Positions 1 through 10,900 of a stretch of 64,000 nucleotides of DNA are shown here, one piece after another (positions within the stretch are counted from its first letter, which is position 1; the number at the start of each line of letters is the position of its first letter). The DNA is taken from contig JBITNC010000001.1 in assembly GCA_050084985.1 (NCBI GenBank), forward strand, positions 171,554,001 to 171,618,000, written 5' to 3'. Under the pieces are notes generated by a model that saw nothing but the letters and a program-made list of their open reading frames with translations, was not told the DNA's origin and did not search any database. Origin of the DNA: Nageia nagi (Eukaryota > Pinophyta). The translations under genes were made by a program, and so were the position numbers.

Positions 1-1140
1 AACCCTACCTTTCTTTCCAATTTTGTTTTTGGGATTTTTTAAATTTTTGAAAAATTTTGGAGCTCTCTCATTGGCTGATCCAAATTTTGGGATTTTGATG
101 GAGTAGATCAACTTTTTTTCAAAAACTTGAAACATGAAAGAGATGCAAAATTGGATTTCCCATACTCCTAGAATCAAAAATTTTGATTTTTGAGCAAAAA
201 TGAGGGCTTGCAAGCTAGGTGCAGGTTTTAGGGGCTTTGGCATGTTTTTTGGAAATTTAGAAAATGGGGGAAACAAGCCAAAACCGCCTCCTAGCTTTTT
301 GAGGTGGTAAACTTGATTTTTTTGCAACATTGCAAGAGGCAATTTTGATCTCCTTTGAATTTTGCACCCTACCTCACTTTCCTTTTTTGATTTGACAAAT
401 TTTGGAAAATTTTGAGAAAATTTGGAGCCCTCTCATTGGTCAATCGAAATTTGATCATTTGAGGAGGTAGATTTCATTTTTTTAGGAAAGTCAAATCATC
501 AAACTTGTGTGGAATCCCATCCTACACCCCATCAAGGTCAAAATTTAAAAAAAATTTCAAATTTGGGGCTCAAGAAGGGTAGGCGCAGGTTTTGAGGCAT
601 TTAGGCCATTTTCCAAATTTTGGAATTTGAGGGAAACAAGGCAAAACCAGCGCCTAGCTTTTGAAGGGTCAAAATTTGCCCAATTTCGAAAATTCCAAGA
701 GGAAAGGTGCCTAATTTTTTATTTGCCACCCTACCTCACTCTCAAATTTTCATTTTGACACTTTTGGAATTTTGGAAGACTTGGAGCATTCTCATTGGCT
801 GTCCTTTTGCTCATTTCCCTGTTTTTCTCACTTTTGGTGTAGCAAAACTCGTCGAAATTGCGAACTTGAAAGACCAATTTGATGTAGAATCGCAATCCCC
901 ATGCTCCTGAGCTCAAAAATTGCCATTTCGGATCAACCTAGGCCTCTCAAAAGGTAGGCATAGGTTTTGAGGAGAATGAGCTATTTTTTGAAATTTGACG
1001 AAGAGAAAACTTGGAAAACTCCCCCCTAACTTTTTGGGGGTCAAAAGTTGAGTTTTTTCGAAATTTCCAAGAGTAGAGTGGCCTTAATTTGTCATTTCAC
1101 ACCACACCTCTCTCTCGGATTTTTATTTCAAGCACTTTGG
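1..1140. repeat. Degenerate tandem repeat, about 363-bp unit, three units plus a partial fourth
   Basis: Units begin near 1, 364, 726 and 1099. Each opens with a form of ACCCTACCTCACT (2, 366, 728, and degenerate near 1100). About 65 bases later comes TCTCATTGG (66, 431, 790), then a block ending in GGTAGGCGCAGG or similar, then CAAGGCAAAACC-like sequence and a short AT-rich tail. Spacing between matching landmarks is 359-373 bases. Units are strongly diverged but keep landmark order. The short ORFs here are by-products of the repeat. No coding gene is seen. Confidence 0.8.
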
Positions 1141-1880
1141 AACAAACTCATTTTTCGGGCTCAAACCGAAGGTTTTTCGAAGGCCGAAATGCTCATTTCT
1201 TGATCCTGGCCCACAAGGATGCTCAAACTTGTTTCCCTCATTCATCTCGGGCTATACTGTACATTCCCGACCTTCTCCGTCTTTTACAGGCCCAAATTGT
1301 GCATTTCCAGCCATTTTCGGCAATTCTGAGCTCTAAGTATGAATTTCGACCATTTTTGGTTTTTTCGGACATTTCTAAGCTTGAACGGTGAAAAAACGAT
1401 CATTTCTGGCATTTCCAGTATTTCGAGCTCAAATTCTAAATTTCCAACCTTTTTGAACTCAAGATATGCAAAAATGCTCATTTCTGGCCTTTCTGAGCAT
1501 TTTCGAGCACTTTGAGCTCAAACTTGCATTTTTGGTCATGTTTGAGCTTTCTGAGTTCAAATCGTGCAAAAACGCACATTTTCAACATAATGACCACTTT
1601 CGGGCTCAAAATTGACCAAAACACGATTTTCCATGCTATTGACCATTTTCTGGCTCTCCAAGCTCAAAATTGACAAAAACACACTTATTGGTTGTAGATG
1701 CCCTTTCTGGGCTCAATTTGTGCAAAAACACGCATTTTCGTCATCTTAACTGTATTTATTGCTTTCGGGCTCAAACTCGATGAAAAACGCACCTTTTGTC
1801 GTCTTGGCACCTTTGTTGCTCAAACTTGCCAACATGACACCTTTTCCGCCTTGGAGGTCATTCACTCAAAACTCCACTGT
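1140..1880. repeat. Short-period degenerate tandem repeat
   Basis: A recurring phrase of the type GAGCTCAAAnTTGnGCAAAAACGC followed by CATTTTCGG appears about ten times, roughly every 55-85 bases (for example near 1425, 1520, 1555, 1600, 1660, 1710, 1770). It follows directly on the 363-bp repeat. Copies are too diverged for an exact unit length by eye. Confidence 0.6.
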
Positions 1881-2129
1881 CTGGTTGTTGTTGCAATCCA
1901 CAACTCCATCCTCTGAGACACTGCTCGAGACCGAGCCCTAACTTGGCCACTGGCTGAGTTGAACTGTTTCCATGACTATGGGGCATGCTTATCTGCTACT
2001 TTGATCATCTGGCCGTTCTGGGTCTCCATGCTGCCAGTAAGTTGATCATGCCCAAGCAATGTTGCTCATTGCCATTGCAAAAAAAATGGGTCCCCAAAAT
2101 GCTACATCTTGGCACAACAAGTAGCATTC

Positions 2130-2330
2130 CGATCACCTTAACCTCTGTCTTGTCTAGTTAGGTAACCTTCTTGGGACTTTCAATGATGGGAATGTTTAAC
2201 CTTTTACAAACTTCGTATGGCATAATATTTCCAACCGCTCTGGAGTCCACCATGCAATTATGCAAGTTCTTTCCCGTAATCCTCATTGTTAAAAGAAATG
2301 GCGGTTAATCTCCCTATTCTTTGCCTTTGT
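2130..2330 (-). pseudogene. Retroviral-type aspartic protease remnant of a Ty3/gypsy element
   Basis: On the minus strand the translation around 2300-2190 reads NCMVDSRAVGNIMPYEVCKR, then a stretch ending in a stop. This matches the start of gypsy proteases, where the catalytic motif is normally D-S/T-G-A and is followed by NIMP. Here the glycine is arginine (DSRA), which should abolish activity. It lies just downstream of the gag remnant on the same strand, the normal gag-to-protease order. No reverse transcriptase follows: beyond about 2050 the sequence turns into unrelated DNA and tandem repeats, so the element is truncated. Confidence 0.7.
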
Positions 2331-2579
2331 GTATAGACGAAGTCTTCGCGTCTATGGGTTTGGATGCTTAAGTGGACTTGGGCAGCCTTTTCTATTTGGA
2401 CTTCGAGGCGAACTTGTTCAGCTCTTACTTGATGGGTTCATATTGCTTATCCATTTGAATCACATGATACACAGAGGAAATCAACTTGGTCTTCTTCAAA
2501 TCTTCAATGAAGCACAAGGCTCACCTTCTTCAATCAACTTCTTGTTTTGAGTCTACCCTTGAGATTGTTCTAACTAAGT

Positions 2580-4245
2580 AGGTACATGTTTTGGTTGAGC
2601 AGTGGAAGAATATGCCTCCTCCCGACAAGCATAAACATTCTTGACTTGTGGATTCGGGTGAAGAGGAGGAGGATTGACTTGAGAAGTCAAATCTGGTGGA
2701 GTGAACAAGTTGTTCGGATGTGTTGATGTGGTCATGGGAGATTTATCTCTTCTCCGAAAATTGTAAGTAGGTCAGACTAATGTTGGTTGTGCAACATAAA
2801 TTCTTCTTCTACAGCCAAGATAGGATTAGCAGTTGCGTCTTCTAGGAAGAGTAGTTGTGTGGTGTAGACTTCATCATTCATATTGTATGCCTCTGCACCT
2901 ACATCGACCATTTCAGTAAGCATTACTTGGTGTTGGTCAGCTTGAGGAGCAATAGCAACATCTGCACGCACAATCTCCATGTTTTGCATCTCTTGGTGGA
3001 AGACATTCAATGTTGTCTTGAATTCTAGACAGCTTGTTTCATTATGTGCCATCATGGAATGGATATGCACCAATTTGGTATCGACACAATAGGTATGTCA
3101 ACGTTATTGACTTGATTTACACTGTTGTTGTTGTTGACAATCAGGTTAGGTACCCCGTTATTGTTTGCAGCAGTGTTCCAATATCTATTGGGCCTTTGAA
3201 AATTATAAGCTCTAGGCATATCATTCTAATTATTTTGGCCTTGATTGCCTTGATCCCTCTTAATCTACATGATATTGCACATTTATGGCATCATTCTTTC
3301 CAAATTCACCATCGCTTCATTCTTGTTAGGGTCAATGATGGGAGTATTCGAAGTTGTTGAGGCTTTAAGAGTTGCACAAGCAAGAAAGACAGTTAGGGAT
3401 TAGAGTTAATGACATAAGGCAAAGATGGCAGAGCAGAGATAATGGGAGGAATAGCCAAAGCATTTGTTGTACTAGCAACAACAGTTTGTAAATGTCGGTA
3501 ATAGGGTAACATCTGATTCAGATGAATGGCATTGGTAGACATAGGAAAGCTTGGCAAGGTTAGGCCATTTACACTTTGCATTTTAGCATCGTAATTGCAT
3601 GCGTTTGGGTATTGAAGAGCAGGTGTCATGCTATCAAATGGATCTCCAGCAAAAGGCTGGGATGAAAATCGTTGTTCAACCTTGACAACTTCCCCATAGG
3701 CCTCTGCTAGAGTTGTGACATTTCCTTCTCTGAAAAACAAAAGCAAAGATTAAAGGATTCAAAGCCCCAAAATAAACTTGTAATGTTATACCTTGATTAA
3801 TATTACTTGGGGAATCAATCTAGAGTAAGCTTTCTAAAATATAGCATCGAATGCACGGACAAGTTCTCTAGGTTGTTGCTTCGTTGCAGCAAATTAATGG
3901 TACAACACTAATGGGTCAATGGACATTTTGAATTGACTGAAAAATGCTACCTGAAGTTTATCCCAAGAAGTGATGGACCCATATGGTATGCTAACGTACC
4001 AATCGAGGGCTTGATCATCCAATGAGAGTAAGAAGAGTTGGCAAGCCACATCTTCATGAGTTACGTTCAATTTGGCCATAGATTCTTTTTATAAATTGAT
4101 GTCCTCTTCTGTTGTTCGAGTGCCATCAACCTTGAATTTAGTGATATTTTGAATGGCATTCTTAGGCATGGCATGTTGTTGACCTAGACAATTGATGGGT
4201 GTCCCCTGTCACCAAGGCATGGGTGGTACAGGTTGTGCCATTGTT
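2580..4245 (-). pseudogene. Ty3/gypsy gag remnant
   Basis: Reading right to left, 4245-3890 encodes a capsid-type (Retrotrans_gag) region with FKVDGTRTTEED, an in-frame stop, then VACQLFLLSLDDQALDWY and SWDKLQVAFFSQF, the typical gag layout of helix, tryptophan-containing turn and F-x-x-x-F. Further left, 3746-3393 carries ITTLAEAYGEVVKVEQRF-like sequence (typed here only in outline), then an asparagine-rich linker (about 3110-3180). A zinc-knuckle-like C/H/C arrangement lies near 3060-3000 (AHNETSCLEFKT). Several stops and frameshifts break the frame. It is followed by the protease remnant. Gag would form the particle coat in the cytoplasm. This copy cannot be functional. Confidence 0.75.
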
Positions 4246-4410
4246 GCAAACTAGATAGGGATTTGAACAATAGGTATAGGACCGAGAGTTGTGCATATTA
4301 TGGAGAGTAATTGAGAGGTAGTATCAATATGAGGCAATTGCCCCGAGGTAAAGGAATCAAACCCTTTCGACTAGGGAAGTATCATGCTCCCAATGGCTAA
4401 ACTCGCCAGA

Positions 4411-5440
4411 TGTGATGTCCCCCTTGTATTATTGTAATTGATTTTGGAATCCAACAGATTCCCCTTTTGTAACATATTTTATTATTGCATTGTACTTTCA
4501 ATTGTAGCTTGGGATAGAAGACTTAATGGGTCAATGGACCCCATTGTGAGCCCCAAGTGGGACGTTGGCCCATGATGATACTTAGCCCCACCGCATGACC
4601 TCTAGACCCAAGTTAGGCATGCATGGCACTTTAGATCCCCACGCTGGTATTTATGGCTCTTGGTTACCAACATTGGGCATGCCTGACCCTAGGCCCCCAC
4701 GTTGGACATTCTGGGCCCTCAGGAGGCTAACATTGGATTAGAGGAGCCAAGTAATGACTCCTAGGTGAGATCAAGATCTAGTAAAGTGTTATATAAGGCG
4801 TTGGAGCCTCATAGTTGGATATACAAAATATTATTATTATCTTTGATACCATCCTGTGGACAAGAGTCTTAGCGCTAAGCGAACCCCTAGGTGTAGCATC
4901 TAGGAGGATTAGCAAACTGAGGGATCCTGTTAGTCTACAATATTGGTGAGGCACCCTTGCCCATCCAATGGTATTCCAAAGTTGCGCTTCTACCTTTAGT
5001 GGTTTCCAGGATCAGAGGAGGGCTCCTTCGCTGGAGAGGATTCAGGTTCTGAGGGAGCAAGACTGTCCTATCCATCCATCCAGTTTGAGGATACACATTG
5101 TGCCCTAGTTGGCTCCTTTGATGCCAATATTAGCCCTATTGGGCCTGGTATTGTATTGTTGCTACATTCATATCTTATATACAACCATTGGGCAGTTCGA
5201 TCTCCATTTTACCTTGTATACTTGTCTGTGTTTGCATCGTTGGGTTATTATTGTGCATGTATGCTTGTGTAAGCCATACGTTGGCATTATAAGGATTTCA
5301 ATATTGATATATGCTAGTTGAGGCCAAACGTTGGCAATATTGTGCTGTGTTTGCTTATTTCGGATGCCCTAGACCAGACGTTGGGGTTTATTTGGTTGAA
5401 TTTGTTAATTTGCACTTGAGTTTGTAGTTGGATCTTTACA
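4411..5440 (+). repeat. LTR-like repeat, TGTGATGTCC...TTTACA
   Basis: Starts TGTGATGTCCCCC and ends near GATCTTTACA. It is recognisably related, in the same direction, to 7637-8569: both share GGTGAGATC plus a TATA-like GTTATATAAGG/CTATATATTGAGG (4783 and 7845), an ACAAGTCTTrGC/AGAGTCTTAGC block, CATCCrATGGnATTCC, and a GCTTCTACCTT-AGTGG block followed by GGAGG-GCTCCTTC. The order U3, TATA box, transcribed part fits a plus-strand LTR. No matching target duplication was found, so it may be a solo or truncated LTR. The right end is less certain than the left. Confidence 0.6.
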
Positions 5441-6010
5441 GACATGCGCTCAAGGCAGAAGGCCGTCCAAGTTGAGCTCGAAGTGAAATTTGGTTAAGGC
5501 ACGGAATCTTCAAACTAGCATCCAACTAGAACAAGGCCAAGAGGGTAGGTGCATGGTTTCAAAAGACAAAATCTTGACTTTTTGAAGCATGCACTTGACC
5601 CAGGGAGACACCAGTTCAAGAAAAATGTGAAAATTTGGCTAAATTCCACTTGCTAAGGCCCTGAAATAGGTCAAACTAGGCAAGAGCAACCCAACGCATG
5701 CCTCAAAAAGATAAAATCTTGTCTTTCTGGGACATGCACTCAAGCTAGCACGATTAGAGCGTTGGACGTACATTTCAAAAAGACAATCTTGTATTTTTGG
5801 AGCATGCGCCTGGCCTATGAGGAGTCCTTGAAACGTTCAAAGTTGAAATATGGCAAACCCAAGAAAAGACATATGGATGATGCAAGGTCAAAATGGACAA
5901 GTTGAAATGTCAGAACGGCATGCATGCAAAGGACAAGACCCTCCAAGTTGAGCGCATGATTCCAAAAGACAAAATTTGACTTTCTGTAGCATGCTCCCAA
6001 ATTTGGCTAG
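5441..6010. repeat. Array of about 50-bp inverted-ended repeats (GGCGCATG family)
   Basis: Four units: 5547-5597, 5694-5745, 5764-5810, 5950-5998. Each has a left arm like GGTGCATGG or GAGCGCATG, a central AAAAGACAAAATCTTG-like block, a TTTTTGGAGC-like block and a right arm such as CATGCACTT or CATGCGCC. Left and right arms are near reverse complements, and the centre (AAAAGACAAAA/TTTTGTCTT) is itself nearly palindromic. Units are separated by unrelated spacers. The same family forms an array at 21095-21560. Confidence 0.75.
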
Positions 6011-6114
6011 TAGGACGGATTCAAAGTGCGTGGAACTTACACTGAGCCATGAGGATTCAATTCCCAATACCTTGTCCAAGTCCATGAATATGCATGTGTT
6101 GATCTAATCCTTGT

Positions 6115-6441
6115 GCCCATGATCTTTCCACTACTTTTATTTTTATTTATTTTACACTTTCTTTACACAATTTTCGCACCCATTTGTTTTTCTTTAAGCA
6201 TTTTTAGAAACAATCTTGCCTAGCTACGAATATAAATTCGAGTCCCTTGATCCACAAATGACATTTGTGTTGGTGGTAGCTTCAAACATCTCAGTCGTTT
6301 CTTGATTCTTACTCTCGCAAACCAAGGAGGAATAACCTTTGGGGTAACCCATCCCCATAGTGGGAAGGGGTAATGCCCTTTCACCTAAGGTGTTGGCATA
6401 TTTCTCATAATCTTAGGGTAGGAAAGAAAAACACCCCAACA
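6115..6441 (-). repeat. Start of an LTR-like element (TGTTGGGGTGTTTTTC), minus strand
   Basis: Read on the minus strand this begins TGTTGGGGTGTTTTTCTT and continues with blocks matching 18894-19215: CTATGGGGA, ACCCCAAAGGTT, GAGATGTTTGAAG, CACCAACA, GACTCGAATT, GTGTAAAATAAA and GTGGAAAGATCATGGG. Similarity continues to about 6010 (GTTCCACGCA). The initial TG and conservation at two loci suggest an LTR start. The 3' end was not found. In both copies an array of GGCGCATG repeats follows. Confidence 0.6.
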
Positions 6442-6505
6442 CGTAGAAAATTGCATGCCCACTAATAGCCTAGATGGTTGCATCAAAAATTCTCTTTACT
6501 ACAAA

Positions 6506-7205
6506 CTATTCCTTGATCTTCTTATATATAGCATATTCCCATTCATCATTCCTCATGTAATAATGCCTGAATTTGTTGTGATACCACCACTTGGGATAAA
6601 CATTCGACACTAGGGTATTTTTCTTCTCCAACTCCCTTAAACCTGAATCTGATTTAGACCTACATTTGCCATGTAGTAATAAATAGACCAAGTAGGAATT
6701 CATATAAAATTTTCTAAATGAACCCAAATAAGCTAATTGATGGTGCAAAGCATCATTGATTACTTTGCTCCATCATATAGCCCTCCTGGAGCTAATAAAT
6801 TACAACCAATGTCTTATGTAGTCTCCCGGCTTAGTAGTGTTGTCAAGGAACTCCACAAACTGGGCTTCAATATATTCATCTCCATATCTTCTCCACTCGA
6901 AGGCAGCTTCAATCCTTGTTGGAATGAAGTCCATGATTACATTTCCCTCGGTATCCAAAAGAATCCTCTTGTCTAGTTTACAGTGCTTGGCCACTTTGTA
7001 ACACAAATTAGGAAAAGCAACAGCAAATGCCATCATGGTAGCATTAAACAACCCACAAGAGTGGATAATCTCATCTTGTAAATTTTCCTCGCTGATATCA
7101 GTGATGGATGCAATGGTCTGAACAAGATCAATGTTACCCCAGTTAATGTCACCAACAAAGGTGAATCTTATGGCGTCCCATTTGAGCCAATGATAAATTA
7201 TATCA
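6506..7205 (-). pseudogene. ORF-X copy 1 (unnamed transposon protein), fragment
   Basis: Function unknown. A continuous minus-strand frame from about 7205 to 6800 covers the N-terminal half, including INWGNIDLVQTI, FPNLCYKVAKHCKLDKR and EGNVIMDFIPTRIEAAFEW. After a stop and frameshift, 6748-6506 continues with FRKFYMNSYLVYLLLHGK, YPKWW and MRNDEWEYAIYKKIKE. Each block aligns in order with ORF-X copy 2 (10901-12246), but about 75 residues between the halves are missing here. No catalytic motif is recognised. The family is defined only by comparison within this window. The copy lies just right of the minus-strand LTR-like start at 6441 and between two plus-strand LTRs, which suggests nested insertions. 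Confidence 0.7.
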
Positions 7206-7405
7206 TGGTCTCTTTGTATTCTAGGTGTTGTTCATGTTCATGTTGTATATGTGTAACTCAAGAGGGAGCTTATGGTCTATGGACCCCACTGTGAGACCAG
7301 AGTCCCTTTGAGTAGTGATGTTGTGTGTTGTGATCGATACTCCTGGATTATGGAAATCCCAATGTAGTGTTGTATGTGTGGGTAATCTCGGATTGTGGGA
7401 ATCCA

Positions 7406-8569
7406 TGTAACATCCCATTTCAGAAGGTAGAGTTCGCCACAAGTCTTGGAGAGTTTGTATGATTGGTTCTTTGGATAGGGCATCTTGTGGGAAACGTTTT
7501 GACAGGTCACACGACATGGTTTCATCAAGAGACGAAGCAGTTATGGGCTCTTGGAGTTCACCAGTCGGACCAATCTTCCACTTCATGGCCACCCACAGAA
7601 ATCTTTGAACAGCTCTATATTGACCCCTTGAAATGTGACGTCCCACTCCTTGGAATGTGAGTATGTTGTGATGTGTATTCAATGCATGTAGCAATAGTAA
7701 TGGGACCATTTGTCTAAGCTATGATGCATGATTCCAAGGCATTGCATATCTAGCCATTGGATCTTGTGATTACAGGTATCCCTAGACAACATTGGAATAG
7801 AGAGGCATGCGCATGATTCCTAGGTGAGATCTAGGAGAGACTATATATTGAGGATGGAGCTCCATGATGAGGTTAGATATTGATTATACTTCTTCTATAC
7901 AGAACCTGATCGGGCATACAAGTCTTGGCAGTGTTAAGCATTATTCCTAGACGGCATTTAGAGGGATGACAAGGTTAGGAGCCTGGCACTCTACGACTTA
8001 GGTGGGTCACCTAGTCCATCCGATGGCATTCCGAGGGTGAGCTTCTACCTTCAGTGGTCGCCAGGGTTCAAGGAGGCTCCTTCACAGAAGAAGATTCGGA
8101 GTCTAAGGGAGTGAGTCTTTCCTATGGTGTTCGGCATGCAGCGGGTTTGGAATCCTAGATCTAGATATTGTGATCCTCATTGTACCCCATACCATTCCAT
8201 AATAAAATACAGCTTGTGTCTCTCTCCATTGTGTTGTGCATTGTTTATGTATGTGTGTGTCTCTTGTATACTGGTGTTGGAAGCTTGTTCTGGCTCCATA
8301 TTGTTGTGTCACCATCGTCGGTAATTTTGTGTTGTGCATTGTTGCTGGAAGGCTTTCATGGGGTTTGCAAAGTGTTGGGAAAGCCCTAGGGGCTGACATC
8401 AGCATTGGGTGGATCTCATTTGTTGTTGTGTGTTATCCGGGAGCCCTAGGAGACCCACGTTGGTGCATTGAGGTGTTTGTATGCCCTAAAGGGCAATCGT
8501 TGGGTGTTTGAGGGCTAGAGAAGCCCTAGCTTGGTTTGTTTTTGCTGAGGGTAATTTTGGAACATCACA
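7406..8569 (+). repeat. LTR-like repeat, TGTAACATCCC...GGAACATCACA
   Basis: Begins TGTAACATCCC and ends GGAACATCACA, whose reverse complement TGTGATGTTCC resembles the start. The first 230 bases match 23415-23640: both have a TTTTGAyAGGTCACryGACATG block and a TCAAGA-ACGA-GmAG-TATGG block. From 7637 (TGTGACGTCCC) onward it matches the LTR at 4411-5440 instead. A TATA-like CTATATATTGAGG lies at 7845. It may be one LTR with a variable U3, or an LTR starting at 7637 joined to a fragment of another. No target duplication was found. Confidence 0.55.
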
Positions 8570-8911
8570 AATCTCCCTTTGAATGTGGCACAGGGAGCTC
8601 TGGTTTCTCTCATTCTTGAAATTCTATCTAACTATCTTTGAGAAGCCTTTCCATCTAATCTTTTATCACATGCCTCTCAAACAGCTGATCTGGAGCTTCT
8701 TGGATTTGGATGGGGTAGACTTTGCCCTGGAACTCATACTAAATCAACAAGTATATTTTGAAACTAGCTACAGAAAATGGACTGAAAACCCCTTTTATAG
8801 AGGATGCATGGAGTGTGAATGTTTGGCGCACTGCATGGGCGCCACTTGTTCATTAGGTATTTTCACTTTTGGCTATCCACCACTTAGTCAAATTTTAAGT
8901 CAGTTTCTCTA
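8570..8911. other. Spacer between LTR and repeat arrays, no gene seen
   Basis: An open frame runs through 8583-8910, but its translation resembles nothing I recognise. It contains a short inverted pair GGCGCACTGC/GGGCGCCAC near 8827-8850 that resembles the arms of the neighbouring repeat family. Confidence 0.4.
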
Positions 8912-8965
8912 GGGCACACCGATTTGAAAGGGTGCTTTTTCACTGTGTGAAAACCTTGCGCCTGG
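8912..8965. repeat. Single GGCGCACC-family inverted-ended repeat
   Basis: GGGCACACCGATTTGAAA, then GGGTGCTTTTTCACTGTGTG, then AAAACCTTGCGCCTGG. It matches the units of 13332-14178 closely, including the central GGTGCTTTTTCACT block. The arms GGCACA and TGCGCC are partly complementary. Confidence 0.65.
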
Positions 8966-9336
8966 ATACTGTTGACATTCCAACACACCCCTCCTCTTGT
9001 TTTTTTTTGCAAAAGGATAAGGGGACCCTCAATTCAAAAGCAGGAAGCTTCAGAAAATCTCACCCAAACAGCATTTTGATCAGTGATGGAAGAAAGTTGT
9101 TCAGGATAGCCCAAAGTGCAACTTTAAAATCAGCTAGAAAGCTTCCTTAAGAAAAATAAGCACTTTCTGAGGAACTCATGCATAGGAACAGGTGTGAAAT
9201 CCAAAAATGGCTAAGCCCAAGGTTGGTCGCACATTGCAAGAAAGATACACTTTTATGGAATGGCACAACCACCCTTTCAAACAAGTTTCAGCATCTAAAA
9301 GTGATTAAGTCCTCAAATTTTCCATTTTTTGAGGGT

Positions 9337-10557
9337 GTTCGCATGGTTTCTAATAGTTGCAAAATCATCTTCCTTTAACCATGCGACCACTTGGGCAACC
9401 TAGAAGCATAAAATTGGCTAAAGTGCTGGAAATTCTCTTCCTAAGGGCGTTTGCACTATTCAAATTGGTTGAAAATCCATCTTTTCGTGGACCACCCTCA
9501 TTAAAACGTTGCATATGCCTTAGCCACATTCGGCCCTCACCTAAACCAAATGGACGAAGACACTTGGCAAGAAAGCTAATATATAAGAGAAGGCCACCAA
9601 GTTCCTTTGTCGCTTTCATTTTGCAGCCCAAGAGGTGTTCGCAAGGTTTCTAAAAGTCACATGTCCATCATTCTTAAACCGTGCAACCACAGTCACATGT
9701 CCATCATTCTTAAACCGTGCAACCACACTCCTTTCAAAGTTTTGAGTTCAAAAATTGACTAAGTGTTGGGAAAAGGACTCATCAAAGGCGTTCGCATGAT
9801 TTCAAAAAGTAGAATTTCTATCTTTGTCCGAGCATGCGACCACCTCTCCTAGACATTAAGCATGCATTGAAACGGCTTGTCTCAAGTTCATTTGGCCTCC
9901 ATTCCGACCAACCCAACATGGACACTTGTCAAAAGGAAAACTATAAAAGCAAGTCTTGTTTTAACTTTCACCAAGTTAATCTTGGCCTCTAAAGTGGTCG
10001 CATGATCCATAAAAGTCATCATTGCATCTTGTTGAAGGCATGCGACCACCCCTTTCCTACGTTTGCACACAAATGATTGCATGGTTTCATAGAGTCATGA
10101 TTGCATCTTTTGAGGAAGGCCCAACCACCTTTTTGCATCTCCAAAATCAACTAAGTATCAAGTCCAAATTGTTCTAAGGATGTTCTGGTTTTTACAAATT
10201 GAGGCTACATATCTTCAAAGGCATGCAACCACCTTCCTCTTGCATTACAAAGGACATTTGTCAAAGAGGTTGCTTTTCTTCCTTGAAATGTTGCAATCTG
10301 GCAATCCAAAGCAGCTACAAAAGAGAAGAAGGGTGACTTAGTCAAAATTGTCGTTCCATTATTGTCATAGTGTTGGTCGCACGATTTCAAAAAATCACAT
10401 TTCCATCATTCTTACACCGTGCGACCATCTCCTTCTTGCATCCTTGTTCGCATTGTCATAATCTATTGCACCATTTTGTCTTGCATTAACTCATTTTACA
10501 AATTGGTCGCATTGTCCCTAGAAGATGACGTCCATCATTATGAATGCACGCGACCAC
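9337..10557. repeat. Array of inverted-ended repeats (GGTCGCATG / CATGCGACC family)
   Basis: Units at 9337-9390, 9636-9726, 9791-9844, 9996-10050, 10075-10129, 10375-10437 and 10505-10557, plus a half unit at 10221-10233. Each starts with a form of GGTCGCATGGTTT, has a centre like AAAAGTCACATTTCCATCAT, and ends with a form of AACCATGCGACCACC. In 10375-10437 the arms TGGTCGCACG and CGTGCGACCA are perfect reverse complements. In unit 2 the 36-bp segment at 9655-9690 is repeated exactly at 9691-9726. The units lie in AT-rich spacers and end about 340 bases before the start codon of ORF-X copy 2. Confidence 0.8.
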
Positions 10558-10796
10558 CTTTTTGCATTTAAGACATTTTAGTAGCATTCATTTGGTCGTA
10601 AAATAGACCCATGCATTTTGTTACCTTTTTGTGGTCCCACCATTCATTTAAGTTAGAATTCATTTGCATTTCGAAAAAGGGATCACTGGTCGGCCAAAGT
10701 CCATGCACTCATACACTAAAATTAAGTTGTAAACGACGTTGCATGTAGGAAGAAGTCGATCACCTTGTTATCATTACCATCCAAGTCTCTTATTCT

Positions 10797-10893
10797 CATA
10801 TAAAGGCATACAGGCCTATTAGGCATAACACCTTTCTTGCATTACACCTAACATTTGTTAGAGTTAGTTGCTACTAACTCGGTTTCTTTGCAG
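10797..10893 (+). promoter_or_regulatory. Possible TATA box and 3' splice site upstream of ORF-X copy 2
   Basis: CATATAAAGGC near 10797 is TATA-like. TACTAAC (10872-10878) resembles a branch point and is followed by TTTCTTTGCAG ending at 10893, an intron acceptor consensus, eight bases before the ATG at 10901. This suggests a spliced 5' leader. The donor site was not identified, and branch-to-acceptor spacing is rather short. Confidence 0.35.
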
Positions 10894-10900
10894 GTTAAAG

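Noticed and set aside
1-12. AACCCTACC at the window start resembles plant telomere repeats
   Set aside because: It occurs once per 363-bp unit as part of a longer word and is not repeated as TTTAGGG.
707-1941. Several 60-100-codon open frames in the tandem-repeat block
   Set aside because: They follow the repeat units, overlap on both strands and have low-complexity phenylalanine-rich translations. No gene support.
3034-3360. Plus-strand frame of 108 codons with hydrophobic segments
   Set aside because: It is the reverse strand of the gag linker and zinc-knuckle region, which has clear homology on the minus strand.
7221-7709. Minus-strand frame of 162 codons
   Set aside because: It lies antisense in an LTR, resembles nothing, and is overlapped by other open frames. 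Chance openness in a relatively GC-rich stretch is more likely.
4411-8569. A single LTR element bounded by LTRs at 4411 and 7406
   Set aside because: The two LTRs are same-strand and related, but differ strongly, lack a shared target duplication, and the interior holds minus-strand pieces of other elements with no primer-binding site.
9337-10557. Repeats with irregular spacers look superficially like a CRISPR array
   Set aside because: Units are diverged, spacers vary from about 20 to 250 bases, there are no cas genes, and the context is a plant nuclear genome.
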